Assembly: GCA_012295275.1 (NCBI GenBank)
Contig: CM022669.1
Span: forward strand, 12,288,980 to 12,352,979
Reading direction: 5' to 3'
Origin: Chrysomallon squamiferum
Lineage: Eukaryota > Mollusca > Gastropoda > Neomphalida > Peltospiridae
DNA length: 64,000 bases
Below, piece after piece: positions 1 through 12,556 of the stretch (its first letter is position 1; each line of letters begins with the position of its first letter). Position numbers and translations under genes: made by a program. The notes below the pieces were generated by a model. The model had not been told where the DNA came from and did no database searches. It worked only from the letters and a program-made list of their open reading frames with translations.

Positions 1-1514
1 ATATAAATATATATCCAAGATAAATACAGATATATCAAACAAACAAAATGTGTAAGTAATAAAGATAAGAGATGCAGTGTTATACTAGAATATATATTTT
101 CAACTACAGAATCTTTTTCGTATCAAATGACTGAATTTCTTTCATTCCTTTTTTTTTTCTATTTTTTAAAGGAAATTATTTTGTAATGTTTTAAAATATC
201 AGGTTTCTGTTACAATTATAAATGGTTTATTTACATAAGTTAAATACGGATTTTAATATAGGTTCTTTGGATTCTGAATTTATCCATTTTAGAATTATTT
301 TATGCACTACATTTTAGGATAATCTAAGTGGATATGATCCAAAGGATATATCGTTTTTCAGAGTAAAGGGAAAATAATTTTAAAAAAGAACAAAATGTGA
401 GGAAAAATATTTAGGATGCAAAAACAAATTGCTAAAAATTAATTTTTGAAAAGGAAAGAGTTATTGAATCCAAGAATAATTTGTAAATTATGAAATTACA
501 TTTTAATTAATATTCAAGAGTTCATTGGGTTTTTTTTTCTTCAGACTTTATAAATATGTCTATATACATTGAATAATTAAATTCCTACTATCAGTTATTA
601 TGTAAACATCATTTTTTTGTTACAAAACATTCTTACACACACACACACACGCTCACACACACACACATCAAATACACTCGTGTTTATTAAAAACATACCT
701 TGAAAACTGAACGGTGATAAATATTTAATTTTCTTCGTCTGCTGAACCCTGTGTTTATCTGTCAACCAAAGAATTATTTCTGTAAATAAGTTTTGTGTTT
801 ATTCTTAATACCATAATGAAAGAATAATGTGACAAAAAAATATACTCGTGGTGATTTGATGAATAACAAGAATACATTTTGTGTACAGTACATTCAGGTG
901 ATCAGATCATTTTTTTTTTTTAAACAAAATAATGAAGTATCTTATATGAAAGCTAAGATAAACCTTTTTCTACTGTTCATTTAATATAATTATTTTGTTC
1001 ATATCGACGTAAACAAAATATATTCATCCTTTTTTCATTTTCATCATCATGTTCATTTTAACATGTGATAAATATATTAGTCTGTATGTATATGTAGACT
1101 GAAACAGAAGCTGTACATTTTATTATTAACTAAAGAAAATGAAATAACCCTAACTATTTTGGAATCGAAACATGTTGTGTTTTTATTGCAAATATATGTT
1201 AATCTGTTACTACATGTTCCAGTTAATGAAATTAATATTTAAGAATTTCTTTGTTAAATATTGTATTAATTGAATGAATTATGAATTTTGTAAAATGAAA
1301 TAAATAGTATTCTGATTAAAAAATTTTTTTCTTCATTAGATAAATTAGCATTTTTTTTTCCAGTGATAGATTTTTTTCTCAGTCTCTTAAATGATTTCAG
1401 CAGTTGTTTACAACTTGTTATTATTTTTGCAATTTTAGTTGTAGTTTGCCACAGCTTAATCCTGTTCACAATTTTTTTTTGTTAATGACAATTACAATTA
1501 TCATTATCATTATC

Positions 1515-1548
<34 letters not shown>

Positions 1549-2946
1549 CTATTATTATTATTTTGTTACAGACAATGGTATTCAGAAAATAGTATTCTAG
1601 TCTTTAAAGTTTTTTTTTTTGTTTTTTTCTATATTATTTTTTTGTTCTTGACATTGGATTTTTAAAGTTCTAAAACAATTTTACATTTTTATTCATGTCA
1701 GCAAAATTAAACTTTTTAATTCCAGCACATCTTTAACCTTTGTATAAAGGACACTGTCGTTTTAAGCTATTCAGAGGTTGGTTTAAGCAGGTTTTAATAT
1801 AAATACATTTCAGATGTTGTGTAAAATGGTGGATCTCTAGGTAAAGCTGTGAGAAAATCCAGTGTATATAGAAAATACTAATATATGTATATATAGGATA
1901 GAACTGGTTAAACATATTCTTATTATTTATGATAATTATAAAATATTTCAAAATATATTTCTCAAACATTCTGTCTGTCACAGTTGCTTCCCTTGTAGGA
2001 AATCTTCACAGGTTGTTAATTTAAAAAAAAAATTATTATCAATTTTTTTTTTTTTTTTTTATTTTTGTTGTTTGTTTTTTGTTTTTTTAATTTTTTTTTG
2101 CGTGTAGACTTTTTTTTACTGACAGCAAAAAAACTTAAAAATTCTGGGTTACATAATACATCAGCAGTTACACAAAAATACATAGTTCAGATCAGTGACA
2201 AATATTTTTGTTTTTGTTGTGAAATGTGTGTGAGTTCAGAGTTTCATCTTTATAATTTTATATTTCTTGCAACATTTTAAAATTCATAAACATTAAATCC
2301 TTTCTTTGCTTGTATATATTTTAGGCTATCAGAGTGAAAGTTTATGTTTTGGATCTAGTTATCATAGCAATGATACAAGAGTCCTCAGTAGCACATACTA
2401 GAATTTTAATTATCACAGGGAATTTATATGGAATTTAATCAGATACAAAATAGAAGTAAAAATAAATTTAAAATATAATCTCTGTAGACTGTTTTGTAAA
2501 TGAAAACTATTAGTGAACATTTTCTGGTTTATTTTTAAGAAATTTTATTTTTTTAGTATTCTTCATTATTTTCTCTTTAACTTTGATTGCTAATTTGATC
2601 TTGAAAAAGGAAAATGATTTATATTCTTTTCTCTTTTTCTTTCTAGCAGTAATAATTTTGAAGTTTGCCAGAAGAATGAATGATAGCAAATGTCTTATTA
2701 GTTTTAGAGAAAATTTAATATTCTGAATAATTTCTTATAATATCTACAGATTGACCATTACTGTGCCAGTAACACTGGAAGTGAGATAAGCTACCACAGT
2801 TAATTGTTATTAAATGAAAAAAGAAGAAAACACTTAATGAAAAGGAAATAACATTTTAGTTAAAAAACAATTTAATTGCAAATTGTACCAGTTATTTCTT
2901 TGAAAATTTATTAAATTATTAAATATATTGACGAAAAGAAAAAAGA

Positions 2947-2978
<32 letters not shown>

Positions 2979-3245
2979 TTATATATTATTATTATTATTA
3001 TTATTATTATCATTTTATGAATTGAAAGTTATAGAATAAACACAGCAAACATGGTTGTTTAGCATAGCTGTGACACAAAAAATTAAAAACTAATGTGCTG
3101 TCAAAGCAGTTAAAATAAGAGTTGAACTGATCAGTAGAAACTAGAAACACAGCGTTCACTAGAAAGAAAAATTTGTATATATATGTCCAAAAAATATATA
3201 TATGTTTGCATTGAATAAGAAACTGTCCTTGCTCAAGATCATTTG
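1..3245. other. Non-coding, low-complexity stretch
   Basis: No reading frame here looks like a real protein: the open stretches are runs of I, F and K over homopolymers. The plus strand is richer in T than A and in G than C for long stretches, with poly-T runs near 2041-2100. It contains a (CA)n tract near 634-667, an (ATTATC)n hexanucleotide array at about 1495-1562, and an (AT)n plus (ATT)n block at 2948-3010. It could be intergenic DNA or a long U-rich 3' UTR of a plus-strand gene beginning outside the window; the sequence alone does not decide. Confidence 0.6.
1495..1562. repeat. Hexanucleotide microsatellite (ATTATC)n passing into (ATT)n
   Basis: The six-base unit attatc is repeated about nine times and then degenerates to att triplets. 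The poly-isoleucine reading frame over it is a by-product of the repeat. Confidence 0.9.
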
Positions 3246-3640
3246 TGGAATGTACAAAAAAATAATAATGTGTTTATTTAAAATATAATTTTAATTAATT
3301 GTGAATACTGGTATTAAGGGTGGAATGTACAAAATCAGAATAATGTAGTGTTTATTTGAAATACAGTTTTAATTAATTGAATACTGGTATTATGATTGGA
3401 ATGTACAAAATTAGAATAATGTGTTGTTTATTTAAAATATGGTTTTAGTTAACTGAATACTGGTATTAAGAGTGGAATGTACAAAATCAGAATAATCTAG
3501 TTTTATTTAAAATTTAATTTTAATTAATTGAATACTGGTATTAAGAATGGAATGTACAAAATCAGAATAATGTAGTATTTATTTAAAATACAGTTTTAAT
3601 TAACTGAGAATACAGGTATGAAGAGTGCAATGAAAAAAAT
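3246..3640. repeat. Minisatellite, about 76-bp unit, five copies
   Basis: Successive units begin with tggaatgtacaaaat at 3246, 3321, 3397, 3473 and 3548, so the spacing is 75-76 bases. A last degenerate start (tgcaatg) is at 3626. Each unit also carries the internal blocks gaataatgt, tttatttaaaat, ttttaattaa and actggtatta. Copies differ by scattered substitutions and one- to three-base indels, so the array is old. It lies in non-coding DNA and has no open frame running through it. Confidence 0.93.
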
Positions 3641-6502
3641 AGAACAAAATTGAGGATGTTATGTTCCAAGTTATATGTAGTTGATTCATGTTTGTGAAAC
3701 TGAAAAAACACATTGTTGAAGTAATTATGTTTTATTTCTGAGTGACAGTTTTGAATGGAATGAGAAAGAAAGAACAAATTTCTTAGAGGTAAAGATGCAG
3801 TTCTAAGTTGAACTGCATTTTAATCATATGGTTCAAGTTTGTGTGATTGTAAAATACGATTGTAGAAATCAAGCTGATTTTGTGTTTTATTTGCATGAAA
3901 CATAAATTTACACAACTGGGCTTGTATGATAAAATGGGTTGCAAATGATGGAATGTAGATACTGTGAAAGACAAAGATAGTGTTCTGAATTGTATGTATT
4001 TCACTGAAATGGTTGTTTGTGGAACAATGCTTAAAATTTTTTTAGTTTTATTTCATTAAGACATTTATTTACAGTAGATTTTTTGGTATGAGATATTGGA
4101 ATGTAAATAATATGAACTAAATTCAGTGATATGAATGAAGGTACTGTACTAACACACGTGTAATTCAATATCTAGTTTCAATTAGTGAAATGAAATTGTC
4201 AGGTTCGTTGAATATTTGTTTTGTTTAATTAAAATGTGTTTATGTAACTATGGATACTGGTGAAATAATATAACTTACAATACAGTAGATAAATGACAGT
4301 GTATAAAAGATTTCTTGAAGAATATTCTTAGGTTTTTATATTGAATTTTAATTATCCATGTTGAATGTAATGGATCAAAATGTTTTTAAATGGTAATATT
4401 ATTAACTTGTTTTATTAATATTTAAAATGTGTATATTTAATATTAATGATAAATTAACATTTAGCAGTTAATATTAATACTAATATATTAATATAGAAAA
4501 AATATATATATATAATTATTATTAATAATAAATTAACATTCAGCAGTAAATATTAGTAGTAATTTCCATTGTTTTTTTTTTGTTTTTTTTTAATTTTAAT
4601 TAAAAAAAATAACGTGTTTGGATTGAATTTATATTGAATTAAATGAAAAATAAATGTCAAAAAAAAAAAAAAAATTAAAATGTTTTGATGGTGCTACCTT
4701 AGTTAAGTTCTGTTATTAATGTTTCAAATGAATTTTAGAAAACTTTATAAAGTTGTATTACAAATTATTACTATTAAAATAATGTGTAAAAATGTGTTGT
4801 TAAATAACAGTGTGTTACAGAATATTTAAATGTGTTGTTAAATAACATTGTGCTACAATTTCAATACCATGGTAAATAGTTCATCTTTAGTTTTAAATAC
4901 AGTTAGTTAAAAATGTGTCATCTTTAAATAAAACGTAGAAATTTCTTGACTGTTATTAAATACAGGTATTATTTTCAAAAAAATATATTGTTTATCCTAA
5001 AATTACAATGTTCAAATATGTGTTCATTAAATAGAATGTTAAATTTTGTCATACTTTGCCCATTTTGAATTTAGGTCACATAGTTGTGTAGGTGTGGCCA
5101 TATTTTTCTTCATAAAGTTCATGTTAAAAAATAAATATCACTGGACAAAAAATTCTGTTCACAATAAAATCTTCATAATGAAAGGAAATAAAATGATAAT
5201 TATTTGTTTGTTTATTTACCATTTTTAAAATATTTTATTATTATTTTTTTTTTTTAATGTGGATGTCATAAAATAACATTCATATTAGAAAAAAATAAAA
5301 ATAAAAATAAAAAATTTATAATAAATAAATAAATAAATAATTTCTGCCAGTCTTTTTCTTTTATTTCATTTTATTATTATTATTATTTGTTTATTTATTT
5401 ATTTATGTATATTTAAAAACAATTTTTTTTTAATAATAACATGATTTGATAAAATGTAATTCTAATTCTTGTTAGCAATTTCTTCAATTTTTTTTAATTT
5501 TTTTTTAATTTTTGTCAGTTTTGTGTTCAGATTTCCTAAATGTTTGTGAGCTTTTTATATACATGTTCTTCACACGAGTGACATATAATTATATTGGAGA
5601 ATACTCAAATTCTTCAGTAATATTTTTAACACATTTTCCAAATCACTCCATTTCTTGCTAAATATAATACTTTAAAGCTCTTTTTTTTTTTTTTTTTTTT
5701 AATAATTCCTGTTTCTTACATAGTCATTACTGCTTTGGTTGTAACTGCTAAGAATTTTGAGAAGGTAATAAAGAAAGTTTGATACTGTCCATAAAGTTGT
5801 CAAATTTTAATATGTTAATGAGAGGTTGTTCCCACTATAACTGTTAGAGAAAACCTGAAAAACCAAAAGAAAATGAAAAAAAAATTAACTTAAATTAAAA
5901 TTAAAAAATTAAAATTAAAAATAAATATATAAATAAATTAAAAGAATGAAAAGCACAAACATATTTCAACAATGTTACTAAAATGAATTTATTAACCGTG
6001 AAAGTAACAAAGAACTGTACCACTGTATAGATAAGTTTACATATCTCACATTAAATTTTAAGATATCTCAGGTTAAAATATAAATGAATGTTCATGTTTA
6101 TTTTATTACATGTTAGTAACTATTTCCTGTAGAAACAAAATACCTTGATATTAATATTATGACTCCTACAAACAATTAATAAAACATTGTAAACTAAAAG
6201 TTTAAATTTTTTTTTTTTTTACATTATTTGATACTTCAAAAATAAAGATAGATCATAAATACTATTAATTTTAACCAGTAACAGATTTCAACTTTCACCA
6301 GCTTAATTAAAAATAAAATATGTAGCAGTATTCTGGTCAGGTATATATCATTGTGTAATAAATTTCTTTATGGCTTCTTTGTCTGTTAGAGTAATACAAA
6401 TATTTTAATTTTATAAAGATAATATGATGTATATCTATATATATATATATATTTGTACATTTAACTTAGAGCTTATATTGTGCAGCAGTTGCTAGCAGCT
6501 TT

Positions 6503-6534
6503 AATAAAGCTCTTTTTGAAGATATGTAAATAAA
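6503..6534 (+). terminator. Candidate poly(A) signals on the plus strand
   Basis: Two AATAAA hexamers (near 6503 and 6529) are followed by a GT- and T-rich stretch from about 6535 to 6600. This is the usual arrangement for a cleavage site of a plus-strand transcript. The plus strand changes from T-leaning to A-leaning around here, which would fit the end of a long 3' UTR. AATAAA is common by chance in such AT-rich DNA, so this is weak. Confidence 0.25.
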
Positions 6535-7290
6535 GTTGTCATAAAATGTTTCTTCTTCTTGTATTTCTTTTCAACTTGTTTTTATATTGTAAATTTTTTT
6601 ATATTTTTTTATCTTTTGAAATCTCATAAAAAAAAAAAATGAATGCATGTTCGTTGATAATATTGAAGCTATCATCACAGAATAGTAAAAAAAAAAAAAA
6701 AAATGATAATGGTAAAAAAAATAACAACACATTTTCTAGGAAAAAAAACCCACACAAAAATAACATTTCCCACATAACCAATAAACCCCAAAATAAATCA
6801 ACACTATCAGATTTAATTTTTTACCTGACCTCATTTATATCAGTTCATTGTATATAAAAAATACTTAGATATGCATTATACATATACTGTGTATATATAT
6901 ATATGTAAACAGTTGTTATGTATACATACATGTACACACACACACAATCAATAATCTGTCATAAGTAGATTGATAAAAAAAACATTTTCAAAAAAAAAAA
7001 ATAGTAAAAAATACATATAAAAAAAGAAAAAGTAAACCATTGTTTTTAAAATATTCTGTTCATTAACTCAAATAAATAAACCTTGAGTTTTAAAATATTT
7101 CTTGCCTTTTCTTTTGAATTAATTAATAATACCAAGTCTTAGAGGTAAAGCCACTATTTCTGATTTTGCAGTTAAGGCAATGGCATTCTAAAAGATTAAC
7201 AGGTAGGAATTGTCAAAGAGTAACAACTACTACAAGCAGTAGTAGTGGTAGTAATAATAATGAACACAATTAACAATGTTTTGATAATGC

Positions 7291-7321
<31 letters not shown>

Positions 7322-7686
7322 ACATTATCAAAATATATTTTCTGAATATTTTATTTTTCCAAATTACTAAAAAAAATATTTTTGAGAACAATACATAAGA
7401 TATGTACATGGTTGAAAATGACTAAGACAAAGTATGACTTCAGAATACTGAGCATAATATGTGTGTGCAAGTGTTGAAACTGTACCAAACTATGTGAAAT
7501 TAATAAAAATAATAATAATAATAAATATAAATAAAAAAATAAATAATATAAATAATAAAAAATAATAAAAAGGAAAGAAAACTGTAAACATAAAGAATAA
7601 AATATACAAATAATAATAATAAATAAATAAATATAGAAAAATAATAAAAATAAGTCATAAAAAAAAATAAAAAATAATGTAAAAAT

Positions 7687-7687
7687 A

Positions 7688-7752
<65 letters not shown>
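7687..7752. repeat. (AAT)n microsatellite
   Basis: A near-perfect triplet array of about 22 units at the end of a longer A/T-only stretch that begins near 7500. Confidence 0.9.
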
Positions 7753-7757
<5 letters not shown>

Positions 7758-8382
7758 ATACTTAAATAAACAATTTGCACTAGCAAACTGATTAAGCCTT
7801 CAGAGTAAAGAATAGCAGCTTCTTGGATTGAAAGTCGGAATCCTGTTTTGAGACTTATTTGTTGACAAGTAAAATCATTGCAAGTTTTCTAAGCTTAACT
7901 AATCTTTTATCTTGGATGTTTAAATCAGACTACTGGAATATTGGTGTGCTTGAATATTCTCTGCAAGTTACTACATTTCAGACAGTTAATTGAATTACAT
8001 TCAATAGTAATTAAACATTATATATATATATATATATAAAAAGTTTAACTACTATTTAATGTAATATAATATAAATTAAATAATAATATATAAAAACAAA
8101 ATAAAAACAGTAACTTCACATAATTACATTTATTTTGAAAATATTTACTATGTAAAAAAATCCATAATTTTGAGTTTAGCAAGTCTAATTTGATTTTCAC
8201 AATTACAAAAAAAAAAAAAAAAAAAAAAAAAATGAAAAGAATTTGAAAATGCCTTACAGGCAGACGAAAATATTATTATTCATAATAATTGTTATCTAGA
8301 TTTGTTTTCCATGATGTGAAATTAACAACATAAATTAGTGGATTACATGGCAATGACATCCATAATATATGAATAATTATAA

Positions 8383-8383
<1 letters not shown>

Positions 8384-8437
<54 letters not shown>
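8384..8437. repeat. (GT)n microsatellite
   Basis: An uninterrupted dinucleotide array of about 26 units in non-coding DNA. Confidence 0.95.
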
Positions 8438-8438
<1 letters not shown>

Positions 8439-11400
8439 ATAATACATATTTATACTAGATAATTTTAAGATATGTAAAATGACTTACAGCAACGTCCACA
8501 TGAATAAATAATGCTGAACACAATATTTCTACATCAACATAATCTGATTAAAATCTAATCTGATAATCTTCATTACAAACAGATTAAGAGCTGATTTGTG
8601 AATACATTCTGTTAAGAATAGGATGAAAGGATAGAATATATTTTTATGCAAATTTTTTTTTTTTTTTTTTTAAATAGATTGAAAAAATATAAATTCAAAG
8701 TAATTCCATTATTTATAATCATTTTGAATAGTTGTTAGTATAATTAATTAACAGCATTACTATTACCATATTAAGTGACATCAATAACATAAGTCTGAAA
8801 TGCTTTGAACTTGAAGTAATTATATTTTAAAATTATAAATACTCTTTTTAGTTTTTATAAAATAAATAAATGGAGTGTAATTATCAGAATATATATTAAA
8901 ATATATAGTATGTTATTTACTTCTTTTCTTTTTAAAAGTAACAAAATAAAACAAAACAGAATGAAATGAGGAAAGAAAAAAGAATAAAAGACAAAGAAAA
9001 CGAATTTAGTCTCAAAAATAAAAATACAATTATAATAAACGTAAGAACTGATTTAGTGTTATTTGATTTTATACATTTATATTATTTTTCAAAAATTTAA
9101 AAATTCTTTGTTTACAATACACAAAATATCAGCTGCTCATATTTATGCTGCTTGTTTTCTTAATTTACATTTAGCAAAATATTATTAAGGTATCAAAATA
9201 ACTTATACAATATCCTGAGTCATGACTTAAAAAAGGTTAGAACAAGAACAAAACTGACATAAACAGTTAGAAAGAAAAAAAACAAAACAAAAAAAACCCC
9301 CAAAAACTGAGACACAACCTATAATTTAATAATTTAATAAAATAATTAATAATAATAAGCATAATAATATAATGATAATAATAATAATATAATGATAATA
9401 TCAAACTGCATTATGTTCCAATAGAAACATTTTTATGAGATCTTAATAAAATTGTCCTACAGTGAAAAATTGTGTACCCTGTTCTTTCTGGAATGCTGGA
9501 GAGTGACTATTTCAAATAGGTTCTGAATGAATTGACTATAAAACTTTGACATTTAAGGGAAAAATTTGAAAAAATAAATGTTTAACAAAATAATAGCATT
9601 TTCCTTTATTTAAAAAAAAAAAAAAAAAAAAAAAAAATAAAAATAAAATAAAAAATAAAAAGTTAAAAAGAAAAAAAGAGAAGAAAAAATGTATTTAATA
9701 TTATTTTGACAAATCATTTATCATTCTTATCCATGAACTGGTTTCAAGGTCCAGAAGAATATAAACAAGAGAAACAAAGTCAATATTCCTACTTAAGTTA
9801 TGACTCAGTTTGTATATCTCATTTCCTGTCCTCATAAAGATTTGATAAAGAAAAATACAACATCAAGTTTTAAATTTACTATGTTTTATAAAAAAAAAAA
9901 TCATAAAATGATATTCATGATAGTTTTTCACTAATAAACACTATGTTTTATTTTTCTCTATTAAAATACCATTAACAATATGTCAAAACAATATGGGATT
10001 TTTTTTTTTAATACATATATATATTTTCTTTTTTATACAAAGCAGAAATACTATACAAATAATATTATTTATAAATAAAGTCAGAATATTATTTTTATTT
10101 TGCTAATTTCTGTGAAGGTTATAATAAGTATAATTCAGTATTTCAAAATTTAACTACAATTTATACTCAAATAATTAGCATATTTTATTATTATCTATTT
10201 AGCTATTATATTTCTTATTATTTGATAAATAAATAAATAAAAATCTGGATTATATGTAAACGAGATATAATAGGGTATAACAGTTCAGAAGATAATAGTC
10301 AGCCATTCTTAAAACCTAAGTGTAACATTCTGGCTGTTTATTTTGGCAGTGTAATGCGTCATACTTCATAACTCTGTTTTATGAAATAACAAGGAACAAA
10401 ATAAACTGAAGATTACAATAAAAAAAATATAAATAAAATAAAATGAAATAAAATAACATAAAATCCTGTATTCTGAAGATGTACAAAAATTAGTAACAAT
10501 AAGACACTGCAGGGAGGGAAATAGGAAAGATAAAAAATATCTGAATAGATGGAGAACATATTGGTAATAATAACTGGAATTAAATAAATAAATAAATAAC
10601 ATAAAATAGAAGAAAGAAATAAAATATTGTGAAACAACATTTATCTGCTGAAATATTTCAATGTGTATCTGTACTTGAATAGAAACAAATAAAGAAAACC
10701 AAAAAACAAACAACAACAACAAAACATCATTTTAAATACAGAGTAAGTATAATAAATTCAATGTTGCATGACTAATTAATCAAAAATCATGGTATGTTCT
10801 CTCCTGCTTATATCAGTTCTGTATTGTCTTCATTTTCTTAATTGATCATTAGAAAAAAAAAAGAAAAAAAATTAATAATAATAACAGTGGTAGTAGTAAT
10901 AGTAGTAGTAGTAATAATAATAATAACTAAAAAATTCAATAAAAATAAAAAAGATTTCAAAATTAAAAAAAGGAAGAAAAAGTCCACTGGTTAATATAAA
11001 GATTTACTTTCAAGTTTATATATATATATACATCTTTAGCCATTTGCTTTTTGTACTTAGGAGTAATGTTTGACATGTTATAATAAATTTGAATTAAAAA
11101 GTAAAAGGCACATTATTTTGATGTTTACACTACATTTACAAAAAAATTACAAATTTTGAGCAATTTAAATTTATGTACACAAATATAAAACACAGAAATG
11201 AAAATTATACTATTAATTATTTTAAAAATAAACACAAGCATTGATTACTGAGTCAAAAGGAATGAAATATCAGCTTTAATCTGCCACCAGATACAGCCCT
11301 AATAAGAACAAACTATATTTAGTGTCGTCTGTTGACAGAATAATAGAAAAAATAAAAAAAATAAAACCTTTGTGCATTCTTACAGGCTGTTCTTTATAAA

Positions 11401-12377
11401 ATATTTACTGCAAAATATTATTAAATACTGAGGATGGAAAATGAAAAAATTAAAATTAAAGAAAAAGACACATGATCATTGATTATAAATAACAGCAAAG
11501 AACCATCACCTACATAATTATATCAAAACAGTCTGCATTTTCACCTGATATGAACATTTCTTAATAACAAATATTATTATTTTAATTCGAACTATATACA
11601 GATAATTCATTAGGTAAATAATTAGCTTTATCTACATACACTATGATTTCTAATTTGGCTATTTTATGACGCTATTTCATTGTAATTTGATATAAATATA
11701 TAATTAAAAAAAAAAAAATAAATAAAACTCTATACCCAGTTTACAGTTATTTCAATACATAATTAATAATGCCACCTACAAAAAAACCTATTTAATATCA
11801 ATATTTTAATTATAGAGCATATAGAGCATACATTCTTTGGTTAGTAACTATATATCTTGATTTTATCAAACACGCAGAAACTTTGACATGATTGAGAACT
11901 GTCACAGAATTATTATTTTTATTCTGTTTTTTTTTCACTTTAGTACTTGTTTGCTGATTGATTTTTTTTTTTTATAAATATATATTTAGATTTAAAAAAA
12001 AAGAAAAAGTTTATTTATTGTTATTTTTTAAAATATGATAATCTCTGTTATTGAGACTCATCTGAAAATTAAAAACTGAATTCAGAACCAAGTACATGCA
12101 CTTTGTACACTGAATTTTTTTGTAACATTTAATATTTTTTTAGCTGGATTAGATCAATATATTACTATACTTAATGTAATTGTTTATCAAAGTTAGGAGA
12201 TCAAATTATTTTATCTTTAGAGCAAAGTTTGTCTTCCTTACTTTAACAGCTGGATTCATCAACTTACAATTTGAATCATATCTGAAAACTTAATAAAAAT
12301 ATATATATCAAATGTACATAGTCCACATACATGTTATTCATGCACTGTTTAAACTTTTGTTTTTCTGAATTGACAGT

Positions 12378-12383
12378 TTTATT
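12378..12383 (-). terminator. Candidate OSTF1 poly(A) signal
   Basis: tttatt on the plus strand gives AATAAA on the minus strand, about 175 bases beyond the OSTF1 stop codon. An ATTAAA variant lies closer, near 12444. Either would give a short 3' UTR. Many more such hexamers lie further downstream, so the site actually used is unknown. Confidence 0.3.
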
Positions 12384-12556
12384 ATTGTTCTGTTAACATT
12401 GCAGTTTTAAACTGGAAATAACATTATTTTTTCCATGGCCTTCTATTTAATCAAGGCTGAAATATATTTGACACACATTCATTGTAATACTGATTTTTCA
12501 TTCTTTCTTATTTGATTTCTTTTTCCTCTTCATGTCTAAAACATAATGTAAGAATT

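Larger units (their letters stand above)
3641..12377. other. Non-coding, AT-rich stretch downstream of OSTF1
   Basis: No protein-coding signal is seen on either strand. Up to about 5.8 kb the plus strand is T- and G-leaning; from about 6.6 kb to 12.5 kb it is A- and C-leaning. It contains short direct repeats (for example 4790/4828 with period 38, and 4450/4530 with period about 80), an (AAT)n array at 7687-7752, a (GT)n array at 8384-8437 and many poly-A runs. The open frame at 10366-10722 on the minus strand is F/Y/I-rich low-complexity sequence and is not accepted as a gene. Confidence 0.6.

Noticed and set aside
3246-3640. CRISPR-like regular repeats
   Set aside because: The units are directly adjacent without unique spacers and this is animal DNA; it is a minisatellite.
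6503-6534. Histone-type 3' stem-loop next to agcagctttaataaagctc
   Set aside because: The stem is AT-rich and does not match the histone stem-loop; a chance hairpin beside a poly(A) signal.
10366-10722. 118-codon minus-strand frame
   Set aside because: F/Y/I/L-rich translation of A/T low-complexity DNA with no domain, codon bias or splice context.
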